64,000 nt of DNA from Centrapalus pauciflorus (lineage: Eukaryota; Streptophyta; Magnoliopsida; Asterales; Asteraceae). The stretch covers positions 186,001 through 250,000 of the forward strand of contig JAANYP010003844.1 in assembly GCA_020465985.1 (NCBI GenBank), read 5' to 3'. The notes below the pieces were generated by a model. The model worked only from the letters and a program-made list of their open reading frames with translations. It was not told the DNA's origin and did no database searches. Made by a program: the position numbers and the translations under genes. Position 1 is the stretch's first letter. Each line of letters starts with the position of its first letter. Positions 48,850-61,198 of this stretch are shown piece by piece.

Positions 48850-50097
48850 ATGTTAACCCAGTTCCATGCAAACGGCAACCGTCCCAGAAATTCCCAAAAA
48901 CCTAGGATGAGAACCCATGACCCTAGGGATGTCCGCTTTGAGAAACCCGTCAATGTGGAGTTCCCTAAAATTCCACCCAACACAAACAATGGTAAACCCC
49001 CTAGGTTTCTCATAGAGTGTACCCTAAAAGAGTCTGACTTTAATAATTTTGAAATATTAGAGTGTTTTGAGCGATTAGGATGGGCTAGAGTTATACAATG
49101 GGGACTTCCATATATCCATACTAGTTTGATCCAACAGTGGTTCGCTACTTTTCGGAAAGTAGAAGAGGAAGAGGACCATGACTTTGAGCTCACAGGAATA
49201 GTAGGAAACAAGAAAGTGTCAATATCTAGGAAAATCCTTTGTGAGAAATTCGGTATAGACGCAGATATCCCAAGACCTAGGGAATTTTGGTCATCTTTAG
49301 ACCTTCAACGGGGTAGAGCTAGACAAATTGGTGGATGATCTAAGAAATGGGATGGGATGTTAGCCACGATATTCGGAATGTCAATAGAGGAGGCGAGAGA
49401 GTATGTCCATTATAATAAGGGGGACTTATGTCCGCTAGCTAAGGTGCTGTGGAAGTTTGTTATCCTTAACTTGCTTCCCATAAGTCAAGACACCACTGTT
49501 GTTAGATCCCAAAAGGTACTGTTAGTGCATGCTTTGAAGACTGGATACCCGACCATATCCTTAGGGTACATAATAATGGAAAATCTGTGGGAGTGTAGTT
49601 TTCCAGATCAAGGGATGAATTATCCACACTACCATATGCTAACTGAGCTATTTATTATTAAGAAAGCGGTGTCAGAACAATTGCCAATTAAATACCTTAA
49701 CCCAAACGAGATTTGGTTTACTAGAATCACAATGTTATGGCTAGTTTTCAAGAAAAACCATTTAGGCTATCAAATTCGTTGTCCTAAAACTTCCAAGTTA
49801 ACCCAAATCCCATTCAATGTATCCGACAACCCTGAAGGACAAAATGACAAAGAGGATGAAAGATCATGGGAAAAAGTAACAATCGAAGACTTGATGAGAT
49901 ATCAAATCAACATTCTGAAGGACGTCATGGGTACCATACTAAATGCAATCAAAGAATTGGTGAAGAATATTGAAAAGTTTCAAGAGGAGCAAAACAAACA
50001 TGCGAAACTGTTTCAAAGTCACTCAGACTGGCTCACCAATCTTCAGATCACTGTCGGAGAGTTGGAAGAGATTGTCGTACCTCCGGCCGAATGTTGA
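48850..50097 (+). pseudogene. env-like ORF A of Athila-like element, one stop
   Basis: 416 codons in one frame, interrupted by TGA at 49336-49338. The start at 48850 follows an AG acceptor directly. The N-terminal part has FERLGWARVIQW and FELTGIVGNKKVSIS. The middle has CPLAKVLWKFVILNLLP, then YPTISLGYIIMENLW and YPHYHMLTELFI. The C-terminal 80 residues are helical, probably coiled coil (IKELVKNIEKFQEEQNKH). It resembles the 'putative plant transposon protein' type of domain found in Athila ORFs. No signal peptide or clear membrane segment is seen, so 'env-like' refers to position only. It is diverged from ORF B at 55339. Confidence 0.65.
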
Positions 50098-50655
50098 TTT
50101 TATAAATATTTGAATATTAAATTTAATTTTGCGTGCTAAACATTAAGTATGGTTTGATTTATTTCTGATATGGTGGTTTGTTTGGTTTGGCTTGGTTATT
50201 TACGTTAATTTGGATTGTAATAGCACTTTATTTTTATTTTTTTATTTTAAAGTGTGATGTTTATTTTAAGTTGAATTATAAAAGTTGAATTTTGTTTGTT
50301 CATTATTTATTTGTTTAATTTTAATTGTTATGGATAAGGAATATGTACCGATCTATCTTTCTATGATGTTAACCGATGAATAAATTTTGATGTGACGAGG
50401 ACGTCACAAAAGTCTATGTTGGGAAGGGTAGGTTATAACGATAAAATTTATGATTAATTTAGCCCTAACAAAAATTTTTACACTACATTCTATATCAAAA
50501 ATTAGAAAGATTTACAGATCCGCGTACCAAAACATTAAAAAAATGAATTTTCAGCAGAGTTGGGCGCAGGCCTGCATTGGCCCTGCGCCCCATCGAGATA
50601 AAATGCAGATTTGAGCCCCATTTCATCATTTTCACAACCCTAGAACATTAGTCTA
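50098..50655 (+). other. noncoding stretch with second promoter-like block
   Basis: AT-rich, no ORF. GCGCAGGCCTGC at 50564-50575 is followed by GAGATAAAATGCAG and a leader ending AACCCTAGAACATTAGTCTA, where element E is inserted. Without that insertion this block would sit directly before ORF B's leader. Confidence 0.55.
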
Positions 50656-51640
50656 TGATATCGTCTAATTTGTATATGTTTTATCGGACGATATCTCGTG
50701 TTTTACATAGCTTTTTGGTTGTTATTCGTCTCAAACTCGATCTTATAGGTTCATGTTGTCATCTCAGGTGTTTGTTGAATAAATATTAGTGGAAGGAGCT
50801 GAAACAACAAGAACTCGGCGAGTTCAGATACCTACTCGGCGAGTTCACATCAAAACAGAAAGTCTGACCTGCTCCTGAACTCGGGGTGTTCCCCCTGAAC
50901 AGGGCGAGTTCCTCCTGAACTCGGGGAGTTCACCCATTTCCAGAACTGAATTGCCAACCTGAACTCGGGGAGTTCCTCCTAAACTCAATCGAATGAGGAG
51001 TCGACAACTCATGAACTCGGCGAGTTCTCCCTCCTAGAGATCAAATCAGAAGCTGACAACTCATGAACTCGAGGAGTTCAAGCCTTGAACTCGGCGAGTT
51101 CTCCCCAGCCTATAAAAGGAGAATTCTGCTCATTTATATGAGGGGACAAATTTTTATCATAAAAACACACACATTCTGATTTCGAGAGGAAGAAGGAAGG
51201 CAAGGGAGGAGATTATTTTGGAGTTTTGACAGAGTGGATTGCATCTTCATCATCACATACATCATTAGGGGAGTTATTCTTATACCTTAATTTATCTTAA
51301 TGTGTAGAATTCTTTCTTATTTTGAGATGGTGTTTTACTCCACGAGAATGGAGTAGTTTTGCTATGTAATCATTTGGGTAACAAACCCTAAACATTGGAT
51401 GATTTATATTTTGTATATGATTGGATGATATGTCATAGTTTGCTTACTTTAAATGAAAATCTTGTTGTATCGTTTAGACTTTTTAATCTTGCTATGAATG
51501 CTTTATTATGTCCATAACGAGAGTTCGAGATAGTTAGTATTCATTTTCGATAATCCAAATATCTTGGTGTCTTTGAACATTTCTACTAGAGATGGTGAAA
51601 GAGTATGTTTAAAAAGGGTTTTCATAACAATGAGAGGGAA
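50656..51640 (+). mobile_element. truncated 5' LTR of element E
   Basis: Matches 52921-53905 closely and then diverges after TTTTCATAACAATGAGAGGG. TATA box TATAAAAGG at 51111-51119. Confidence 0.8.
50811..51101 (+). repeat. array of GAACTCGGCGAGTTC palindromes (5' copy)
   Basis: About nine full or half copies of GAACTCGGCGAGTTC and the variant GAACTCGGGGAGTTC, at irregular spacing, ending ten bases before the TATA box. Confidence 0.88.
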
Positions 51641-52920
51641 TATAGGTTAGAACTCTAACCAATGAGTGATTTTGCTTGGCACTTAGGAAATCTTGCTCGA
51701 CATGTTTATTATTTGTCCAATTCGGCTGAAAATTTTAAAAATTAAATTCTCGAATAGGTTTTAGATCTATTTGCATAATCGATTATTGTGAGTTAAATGG
51801 AAAGCTTTAAGTAGGATCTTTAGTTTGAATTCTCTTATGAACTGGATATTGCTACATAACCTTGTTGTTCGGACCAAAGTTGGATTTTGCACATTAAAGC
51901 CCTACATTTCATTTCGTTTCGTGAGTTTTGAGCCGTTTCGAGCATTCATGAATACTTTCTAGCTCTTGTTTCAATTGATTATGTGTGCATGCCATTTGTT
52001 ACTTTTATTCCAGAACTTGCCATAAAGATTCTTTGTGGAAACACAAGTTTGAAATGACGCAGACGTGTGATAGAGGCAATTTAGGATTACCCAAACACAG
52101 CCTTTGCTTTTTCCTTTTCGCCCATATATCCATTAGATAGCCACTTTTGAGCCTTAGCCTTTTTGTTTTTATGTTAACCATCTTTTTGTTTTATATTTAT
52201 CTGTTTTTCTTTAGTAAGCCAACGTTCGTGCCCCCATTTCAAGTTGAAACGTGAATTAATGAGAGGAATAGCTAGCCGCAAAAAAAAGAGCATCAATAAT
52301 TGAGCTATTTAAGACCCACTCGTAAAAGAAAAAAATTCGTGAAAAGCTTCTAGCAAAGTAGTCTCATAATTAAAAAAATAATAATAAAATCAAAGGTTGC
52401 TCATTTCTATCTATTTTGTATTATAGAGACGTTTCCTGATGGTACGAACTTAAGGCTATTTCACACCACCTTTCCAAAAAATTTCTCACCTTACCCTTAG
52501 CTCAATTTTTCCCTTTTTGAAGTCCTCTTGATGATTGCATCGTTTCAATTCAAGTGTTGGAATTTTGATCTTTTGGCAAGCTTATGGTAAGTAATTGTGA
52601 CAAATTGTGCATTTGAGTGTTTTGTTTAAGCCTAAATACCAAGGGTAGAGAGCTTCATTGAGTGAGGTGTTTTAGTTTTGCTTTGGTCTGGATTGATCAG
52701 GTTGTTTTATGTAGCTATTTCGGTGCCAGTCGAGAATTCAAGGTTTTGTTCCTATTATTTAATGCTTTGCACTTTCCGCCACTAAGTCCTTAATGCGTTT
52801 AGATCTCTAAAATGTATGTGAATTGATGATCACATTAAAAAGCCAATGAGTTCTTTTCGTAAACCTGGTAATTAAGCCGGATTTGCTTGAAGACAAGCAA
52901 AGGTTAAGTGTGGGAATGTT
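51640..52920 (+). other. internal region of element E, noncoding
   Basis: No ORF over 60 codons with recognisable content. AT-rich, with CT-rich stretches. The last 40 bases hold the PPT-like end. Confidence 0.65.
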
Positions 52921-54596
52921 TGATATTGTCCAATTTGTAAATGTTTTATCGGACGATATCTTGTGTTTTACATAGCTTTTTGGTTGTTATTCGTCTCAAA
53001 CTCGATCTTATAGGTTCATGTTGTCATTTCAGGTGTTTGTTGAGTAAATATAAGTGGAAGGAGCTGAAACAACAAGAACTCAGCGAGTTCAGATACCTAC
53101 TCGGCGAGTTCACATCAAAACAGAAAGTCTGACCTGCTCCTGAACTCGGGGAGTTCCCCCTGAACTCGGCGAGTTCCTCCTGAACTCGGCGAGTTCACCC
53201 ATTTCCAGAACTGAATTACCAACATGAACTCGGGGAGTTCCTCCTGAACTTGATCGAATGAGGAGTCAACAACTCATGAACTCGGCGATTTCTCCCTCCT
53301 GGAGATCAAATCAGAAGCTGACAACTCATGAACTCGGGTAGTTCAAGCCTTGAACTCGGCGAGTTCTCCCTAGCCTATAAAAGGAGAATTCTGCTCATTT
53401 ATGAGGGGACAAATTTTTATCATAAAAACACACACATTCTGATTTCGAGAGGAAGAAGGAAGGCAAGGGAGGAGATTATTTTGGAGTTTTGACATAGTGG
53501 ATTGCATCTTCATCATCACATACATCATTAGGGGAGTTATTCTTATACCTTAATTTATCTTAATGTGTAGAATTCTTTCTTATTTTGAGATGGTGTTTTA
53601 CTCCATGAGAATGGAGTAGTTTTGCTATGTAATCATTTGGGTAACAAACCCTAAACATTGGATGGTTTATATTTTGTATATGATTGGATGATATGTCATA
53701 GTTTGCTTACTTTGAATGAAAATCTTGTTGTACCGTTTAGACTTTTTAATCTTGCTATGAATGCTTTATTATGTCCATAACGAGAGTTCGAGATAGTTAG
53801 TATTCATCTTCGATAATCCAAATATCTTGGTGTCTTTGAACCTTTCTACTAGAGATGGTGAAAGAGTATGTTTAAAAAGGGTTTTCATAACAATGAGAGG
53901 GGATTTATGTTTTTATGAGAATATAGCATGAATTTTATGATTCGATGTCAACCGAATCATCTTTCAAAGTTCGTAAATTTAATGGGAGCATTCGGTTTTG
54001 CATGACTCAAGTTTTTGAACATATAAAAGAGATTTGTGTGTTCAATTCGTGAGTTATGGGATTATTGTGCTATAACGAGAGATCCGCATAGCTAAATTGT
54101 CATTGCTCGCATTATGAGTCGATATTGTTTTCATATATAAGAGATTTGAGTGACCACGATATTGGCTGTCATGATTACATAATTCAACCAGAGCTTAGAG
54201 ATTTGCGTGGTTGTTTCATTAAAAATCATGTCGACATATTATACAATTTGCGCTTTCAGTTAATCATCCGTTGTTTAGGGGAGTGATCCCATTTGATTAC
54301 ATATTCCCCCTTGTTAGAAATCCATTTTATTAATCTCCTTTCCTGCTCGTGTGTGTCATTGCGATAGATCTTTTGTCCACATTTATCTTACATGCATCTT
54401 AAATCAATTTCAACCATAGCTAACCATTAACTGACGGTTCCTATCATCATTACACCAATTGTCCCTGAGTTCGACAACCCGGACTTACTTAAGCTATGCT
54501 AGTAAACGATAGGTAATACTTGCCTATTTGTCCGCTAGTTTTAGTTTATTTATATCCATTTCATAATTAAAATTAAGGTGTGCTAGCGGCATATTA
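52921..54596 (+). mobile_element. 3' LTR of element E
   Basis: A longer copy (about 1.68 kb). The palindrome array is at 53076-53365 and TATAAAAGG at 53376-53384. The last part, with CTGAGTTCGACAACCCGG, resembles the 3' ends of Athila LTRs. Confidence 0.75.
53076..53365 (+). repeat. array of GAACTCGGCGAGTTC palindromes (3' copy)
   Basis: The same array as in the 5' LTR, with point changes that swap GGC and GGG centres between copies (for example CGGGGTGTTC in one and CGGGGAGTTC in the other). Confidence 0.88.
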
Positions 54597-55338
54597 GTCT
54601 ACACTTGGGTGTGCGGCTCCTTCGAGAAAACCCTACTTTTATTCCCAAAATTTGTAAATTTAAGCTTCAAAACACCCACATTTTCAATAATATCAATGAT
54701 CTAGGCTAAAAATCACCTCTTTGTGGGTAGTTTCATCCATATTGAAGATTTTGGGTAGAGAAAGTGGTGAAGAAAAAAAGCTAGATTTGTATCAAGTTAA
54801 GCTTCCAATCACCAAGGTTAGTGTTTTTATTGAGTAATTGCAACTTATTTCATACTTTTTGAGCAAAAATGAAAGCTTGAGCTTCATGGTCATCCATGGA
54901 GTTTTCATGGTGATTTTGACTTTTTAAAGTCAAAGTATGAGAAATTGCATGAATTTGATGATATCCTTGATGTATGTTTTATGAGATAGGTGTTTATTTG
55001 TTAAGTTTGTTAATTTGTCATGGTTGATTTCTAGAAATTAATTCGGATTTATAAAGTTGCTTGCCAAAATGTGCATATATTGTTAAAATCATAAAACTTG
55101 GGTGATTAGCTTAAAAATTAAATTTATGTGCTAAATGGTTTTTATTAAAAATGATAAATGTTTAGTGCTTAAAGTAATGACAATTTATAGACTATATATC
55201 TAGGATGCAAAATGTGAGCGTAAAAGAGTATATATATAGATGCATCTTTTAAGTAAGCGTAATTGTGCAATTTGCAATTATAGGTTACATTACTTAATTT
55301 ATCTCATACATATTGTGGTTGGTTGGCACAAATTGTAG
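54597..55338 (+). other. leader and intron-like stretch before env-like ORF B
   Basis: Donor CCAAG|GTTAGTG near 54820 and acceptor AAATTGTAG at 55338, directly before the ATG. The intron-like part is AT-rich. It continues the promoter-like block at 50564 once element E is disregarded. Confidence 0.5.
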
Positions 55339-56881
55339 ATGTCGAGGAGAACGAGGCAACGAACTCAAAATGTTAATGTCCCGATAGATTGGTCTCCAAA
55401 CCTCCTATTATCCCAACACCCCGAACACATTAGAACACACTTGTTTTTGTATAAGAAATATTCAAATAAAGTGTTAGCTGAAAAGAGGGTTAAGAGGAGC
55501 GATTTTGAGGACTACGGGTACCCATACCTTTTTGACTATTTAGGGTGGGAAAGTGTGATTGAGTTGGGCAGCCACAATATTTATCAGGCCGATGTAGTCG
55601 AGTGGATGTCTACCCTACGGAGGGAGACGGGTCGTCCAGCGAACGACTTTAGGTTGATAGGTACCGTCCATGGTAAGGACATGGCGATGGATGTACACAT
55701 CCTTCGCCAATTGTTTAATTTAGATACTGGGGTAGGCTACGAAGGGTCTAACCAGCAGGGGTACGAGTATAGGAATGAGGCCCAATTGGCCTTCATTGAC
55801 ATGACTTGGTCAAGGGAGTGGGCATAGCAGGTAAATAGAGTTTTTATTCCATCCATTTTGGAGTCTGAGTCCTCCACTTCCTACAGCCGAAAGGTTTTGT
55901 CTTCAAGGTGTAAGGTGCTTCACAAGATTATTGTGAACAACATCTTGCCTCGTGATAGTGACCTGATCAAAGTCAGGCATATGGATATCACAGTCCTTCA
56001 CGCCCTTCTTTAGGGTAAGCCCAGACTGTCCTTTGCGTGGAGAAATATGAATGACTTATGGGCTATGTACGATACGAGAGAGAGGACGATCATCCTCCAT
56101 GCTTGGTTGATCTCCAAGTTCCTTGAGAGGACGGGCTCACTTTCGCCCGATTCCCTGCTATCCCCCTTTTCGGCGACGTTCATTACTGCCGCCATGTTCC
56201 CTACCTTGATTTTTAGGGAAGTTGACGAAGGGTTAAATATATTCGACAAACAGACAAATGAGTCGTATATCGAGGACTACACTGAGGATGAGAGGAGAGA
56301 GAGAGTGAGTGGAGAAGGCCGCAAATGAGGCGGGAGTTCGGCATGTTGAGCCGAACCTAGGTGCGTCTACCTCGCGCAGTCGAGGTAATGATAGTTTTGA
56401 TTTTGACCGCATGATGAGGCGGATAGAGGATATAGTAGTGGGTCAGGGTGAGTTCCGAGAGGATGTGACCTAGAGATTAGATGAGATGAATGGGCGTATG
56501 ACCCATATTTATGATAGGGTCGATCACTTAGCAGGTCGGGTAAATCAGTTACAGGATGGGCAGAGAGCCCTGGCATACCAAAATGCCTACTACCAGCACC
56601 ATGACTGGGCATATTGGGAGGGAGTCCGACATCACGAGGACTCCGTAGCCGGTATGCCATATTAGTCTTATGAGGATTACACGATGCCCGATTACCAGGC
56701 CTATAAGCCTGCCGTAGATACTTATCAGCGCTTTCCGGCGCATGGCAGGCATGATCTCCCAGACTCGATGCCTCCTCACTTGGTTCCACCGACTGCACAG
56801 TTCACTAATGACAAGAACCCGTATACCGATTTCTTCAATAGCGTCTTCGGTCCTCCTCCGCCGCCTCCTCCATTTGATTGA
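55339..56881 (+). pseudogene. env-like ORF B of Athila-like element, stops and frameshift
   Basis: Starts MSRRTRQRTQNV after TTGTAG. The same frame runs to 56328 with stops at 55825-55827 and near 56012, then a frameshift. The C-terminal part (about 56330-56881) is in another frame and ends in a Pro-rich tail. The motifs YLFDYLGWESVIEL and FRLIGTVHGKDMAMD correspond to FERLGWARVIQW and FELTGIVGNKKVSIS of ORF A, so A and B are paralogues. The region KVLHKIIVNNILP matches A's KFVILNLLP. The C-terminal part has a probable coiled coil (DHLAGRVNQLQDGQ). It is more decayed than ORF A. Confidence 0.62.
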
Positions 56882-57758
56882 TCGAGTACTATCCTTCCTT
56901 ATTCTTTATTTTTCTGTCTTTTATTTTATTTTAGTTTGTTATGCATTTAATTTCTTTATCGTAATTTTCATTTATATTTAGTTCTTAGCCAAGTCCTATT
57001 TAGAGTTTATAATGTTTATATATTCTGTCATTTCTTCCAATCGAGTCTTGTTTGCCGATCAGGCCGTGGAACATGATGATACTTAGAAAATACATGTGCG
57101 AGTGAATTGGCTAGTGTTGACAAGATATTTTATAATTAAGAGAAGAGTCGTAGTAATAATTAAAACTTTTGCCATGTAAAATGAATTCAAGTACGTTAAA
57201 ATTTATTTGGGCTTAAATATAAGTAATGTGTCAAAAGATTTTGGAAACTCATGCAATAAGGGGGAGAACTTAATCATGTTTTAGCCTCAAAAGTAAGTTA
57301 ATTGTAGTCTAGATGGTTCGGGAAACTAAGTCCGTAGGGGTACCACTCATGCCTAATCCCCTAAAACCATTTGGTTTGGGAGCGGTTGACTGAAATCTCG
57401 TTACATGGACCATCTAGCTAATCTGGTGAAAAGAATATAGATAGAAGCATGGTGTTAAAAAGAAAATTTGTCGAAAACATGCAAAGAGGAAAAGATGGTC
57501 GGAAGACCCACATGTTTTAAGTATTGTAACCTTGAGCTAAAAGGGTATTCCAAGAGTGAGATACATTATATAAATTCTAAGGAAGTATACTTTAACTGAA
57601 AACGTCTTCAATTTACATGTTAAGAATTTTTATGCATTAGTACGAAGGCTAGCTTAACATAAAATTCCTAGTGTCACTGCTAATACATGCTCGTTACATA
57701 GTTAGTTCTGATTCCAAAGGCTTGTTCGGGGACGACCAAGAGTTAAGTTGAGGAGATT
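56882..57758 (+). other. 3' untranslated region of Athila-like element
   Basis: No ORF. It ends GGGGACGACCAAGAGTTAAG and GAGGAGATT next to the LTR, the usual Athila internal end with its PPT. Confidence 0.75.
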
Positions 57759-58873
57759 TGATAATTCTATAATTTATATGGTTTCTGAGTCATAATATGA
57801 TCATTTTAAGCACCGATACTTCGTCAAATCCATATTATTACTCCAAGTTTGTATTTCAGGGCCAAGATTTAAAAAGAAGCAATCCGAGAGAATTCAAAGC
57901 AAATCGAGCTGAAGGGGGCGCAGGCCTGCGCTCCATAATGAGTCCCAACTGTCCAGATACGTTCGAGCGCATGCCAGCTAAACCCTAGCCGCATCCGGGC
58001 CCGGGGGGGGGGGGGGGCGCAGGCCTGTGCCTTGCCTGCGCTAGTGCGGCGCAAAAATGCGTTTTACAGCCTGTGGAACCCTAATCTCGACCTCCCTTTA
58101 AATACAAGTCGAGGGGCAGCTTTGGAGCGGAGTCCCGACGTGTGTGAGAATGTGCCGAAGCCTTGCTGGAGTGGATCTAGGATACGAGAATGAAGACGGT
58201 GATTCGCAAGCTACCCAATGGCTCATATCTATGATTGTGACGAGCATACGATGAGCGGCTAATCCTATTAGCCGTTTGCGGAGGATCTACAACTAAGTTT
58301 ACTCTACTTTAATTTCTCGTGCTTTGATGTATTTGTATTAAATTAGAACTATTATGTGTATGCAAATGATAAACATTCGGCTATGATTATGATTGTATGT
58401 TTTGATCGGTAAAAGCAAGACAGTTTATCGTGCTACTATTATTTGTGCCGAGTCCATTAGCTTAGGGATTAAGACAACTATTAATTTTGCATACGCTATG
58501 CCGAGAGTTATTGGTTAAGACGTGTTTGATTAATCTAGTCGCGCAATTGGTTATGTCTATGTGATCGTTGCATGAAATTATAGTGAGTAATACTTATGCC
58601 GTGGTGATCCCGTGAATTGTTTTCGTCTCTTGATTGTTTATCTTCTACGTTAGTTACTTCGTCATTAATTTCAGTTACAAAGCGATAGCAAACCATTACT
58701 CTAAATAAATCATTCAAATCCACAAATTCACAATCTAAATGCTTTCAATAAACTTATAAGGCTAATAACCTAATCCTGATTACGACCACACTCCCTGTTG
58801 ATTCGACCCTTACTTCTCTTGCTAAATAGTGGATTTAAGGACTAACTCTGCGGGTCACAACGACTGCCCGTCA
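57759..58873 (+). mobile_element. 3' LTR of Athila-like element
   Basis: 1115 bases, the same length as the 5' LTR. It holds exact GCGCAGGCCTGCGC at 57918-57931 and GCGCAGGCCTGTGC at 58017-58030, with a G-run of about 14 between them, and TATA-like TTTAAATACAAG near 58097. Confidence 0.93.
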
Positions 58874-58879
58874 GGAGAC

Positions 58880-61198
58880 TACAACAACCGGCACCAAATT
58901 AGGTTAGCATCTTCCATCTAATTAATAGTGATCATTAATAAATCAAGATGCTAATATACTCATAAGAATTTTCCTTACAAACAAAAACAATTTCATCGGT
59001 GTGATCCGATGAAACGACAACGAGTAAATCCGATCAACTTACAACATGAGAAATTAAATCCACTAAGTTGCATGATTTAATTAAGATTAGTGACATTCAT
59101 TATGCATTAACAAATTTAAGAAACTTTAATTTATGCAAGACTAATACAATTTTTTTTAACTAGTGTGTACAATTCAACAAGTATTTATAACAATATATAA
59201 AAATGCAAATGCATAGAAATACATTTAAATACTTTTATACAAAAAAATAAAATAAAAAGATTTATTTTTCACTATGATGGTCGGCCACCCAATGTACCCC
59301 CTCCCAAGTTGACTTTTAATATTTTAATGCAAGAACTGTGCACCATCTAAATCAACTTTTCACTTTTTCACCATGCTTGGTAAAACTTGCACTCAACCTC
59401 CACTTTTTCATCATTGCAAGACTTTTTCTCATCTATAAATAGAGAGGATTATTTCATTCATCTTCACGCTTGCAACTAGCAAAAAAAAATCCTCTCTTCT
59501 TCCTTCTCTTGAAAACTGGCCAAGCCATCACCCCAAACACCAAAGTTCTTTTCTTTGTTCTTCAAGTGTTCAAGTGTGCTTTGGTGCAACAAAAATTCAA
59601 GATCACCTCTCCTACACAATTTCTTTTCTTTCTTCACTAAGGTATATAGAAAGTATCCTATTTACTTCTTTTATTTATGTAAATTTTATGTTTTGCATAA
59701 TATATAATCATCAACAACAAGTTTCATCAAAAGCAAAGTTCATAAACAACTAGTTTCTATTTTAAAGTTTGTTTCTACAAATGTGTTTATAAATGTATGA
59801 ACACACAATGTAGGCATAAATATTTTGAAAACAAGGTTTATCATGTGTTTCATAACCTTCTGTACATGTGGTTTTTGAATAAACAACAAGAATCACAAGT
59901 TGTTGCAAAGTTGTGAAATTCGGATTTTTGGGCAGAAACATTACATCAACTTTAAAAAATCATAACTAGCTCAAAACTTAACGAAATGAGGTGACTCTTT
60001 TTCTAGAATTTAGATCTATGTCTTAACTAAAGATCTGGAAAAGTTCATGATTTAATTCAGAAATTGTTTACCCCAAGATACTGTTTGCAAAACGAAAGGT
60101 CCAACAGCTCATTTGTTGCTTGCATATGAGTTTTAACGGACTATTTCCATAACCTAAACACATCAAAAAATGACCGTTTTTATCTTGAAAATTTCCTAAG
60201 ATATAGTAGTATCATGATTAAAAATATCAAAGCCTAAATCCTGGAAATTTTTATAAATAAAAATTAGACTTTTAAATGGAGTTAATGGACTTGTTATGTT
60301 GGATGATTAAACTTAAAAACATCATGCAAACATATATTCATTTAGAGGCCTTATTAAGTCCCTCATACCATTTAGGACTCGGTTAAGTCCTTTCGAACGT
60401 TGCTACAAGTCAACATCTAGGTCATCACTTTCACTCTCACTACTACGGTGAGTTTTCATAGCCCCTTTTATATGTTCTTATTATTTGGGGTGAGAATACA
60501 TGATCAACTTTTTCTATGGACACAAGCACTTGAATCATTTTACGTATTACATAAGGTTATTACTTCACCACCGCCGTCAATCATGAACCGTTAATTACAT
60601 CGTAAACGTGAATGTTATGGATAGATCTATTTGGGTTGACGCCCCCCATCCGGGTTGGTCATGCCAATTGTAAACAGATGCATAATCATTTGGCAAAATT
60701 TGGTATTATGGTGTTGGATACCACATAGGGCAATCAAAAGTTAAGTTTCGGGGTCATGAGACTTATGGTAATACTTAAACTATTGATTCGTTTATGTTTA
60801 TAAACTCAATGAAATCTTGTATGCTTTCCATACATTGTCTATATTTATCGTGTAAACATATGAGCTCAGCAATAATTATTGTTGACGTATTTAGCATGTT
60901 ATACTCAGGACCATAAGGGCCACATTTTGCATTCACGGCTAACTGTCGAGATTTTACAAGCTTTTGGACTCACGAAGCATTTCAAACAACATTGAGATTT
61001 ATTTGCATAACTAGAATCTATTTTTGTCATGTATTTTAATCTCCATCATTCACGAACTCTTTTATTTCTGTGATTGTAAAACAATGATTATATGTTATGT
61101 ATTTTTAAAACGTCCCATATAGAGGCCGTTCATTACGATTGTGATTTTGTTTCCGTTACGTCACGCCTCCTTTCCAAGCGGAGTATCGGGGTGTGACA
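58880..61198 (+). mobile_element. 3' LTR of the chromovirus, displaced
   Basis: Starts TACAACAACCGG (TG mutated to TA) one base after the second GGAGA and ends GGGGTGTGACA. It is the same family as the solo LTR at 23546. It holds TATAAATAG at 59434-59442, GGTCGGCCACC at 59279-59289, donor AAG|GTATAT at 59642 and acceptor ACTCAG at 60908. It is the continuation of 41218-43288. Confidence 0.88.

Larger units (their letters stand above)
50656..54596 (+). mobile_element. small noncoding LTR element (E) nested in the Athila-like element
   Basis: Two LTR copies starting TGATAT (50656 and 52921) surround about 1.3 kb without coding capacity. The internal end GAAGACAAGCAAAGG...GTGTGGG is a PPT-like end seen in Athila relatives. 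GTCTA flanks both sides (50651-50655; 54597-54601), and the match extends to ATTAGTCTA. The 5' LTR is cut short at about 51640, so its PBS is lost. The right end does not show CA at 54596, so the exact border is uncertain by a few bases. Confidence 0.75.
43289..58873 (+). mobile_element. Athila-like Ty3/gypsy element, target duplication GGAGA
   Basis: LTRs of 1115 bases at both ends (TGATAA...CCGTCA), flanked by GGAGA at 43284-43288 and 58874-58878. The PBS is of Athila type. RT, RNase H and integrase follow in gypsy order, then two env-like ORF modules. A smaller LTR element (50656-54596) is nested inside. The gag body and protease are deleted, so the copy is defective. Confidence 0.95.

Noticed and set aside
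50811..51101. CRISPR-like array of short palindromic repeats
   Set aside because: Spacing is irregular, there are no unique spacers of uniform length, repeats vary, and the array lies in a plant LTR with a second copy 2.3 kb away.
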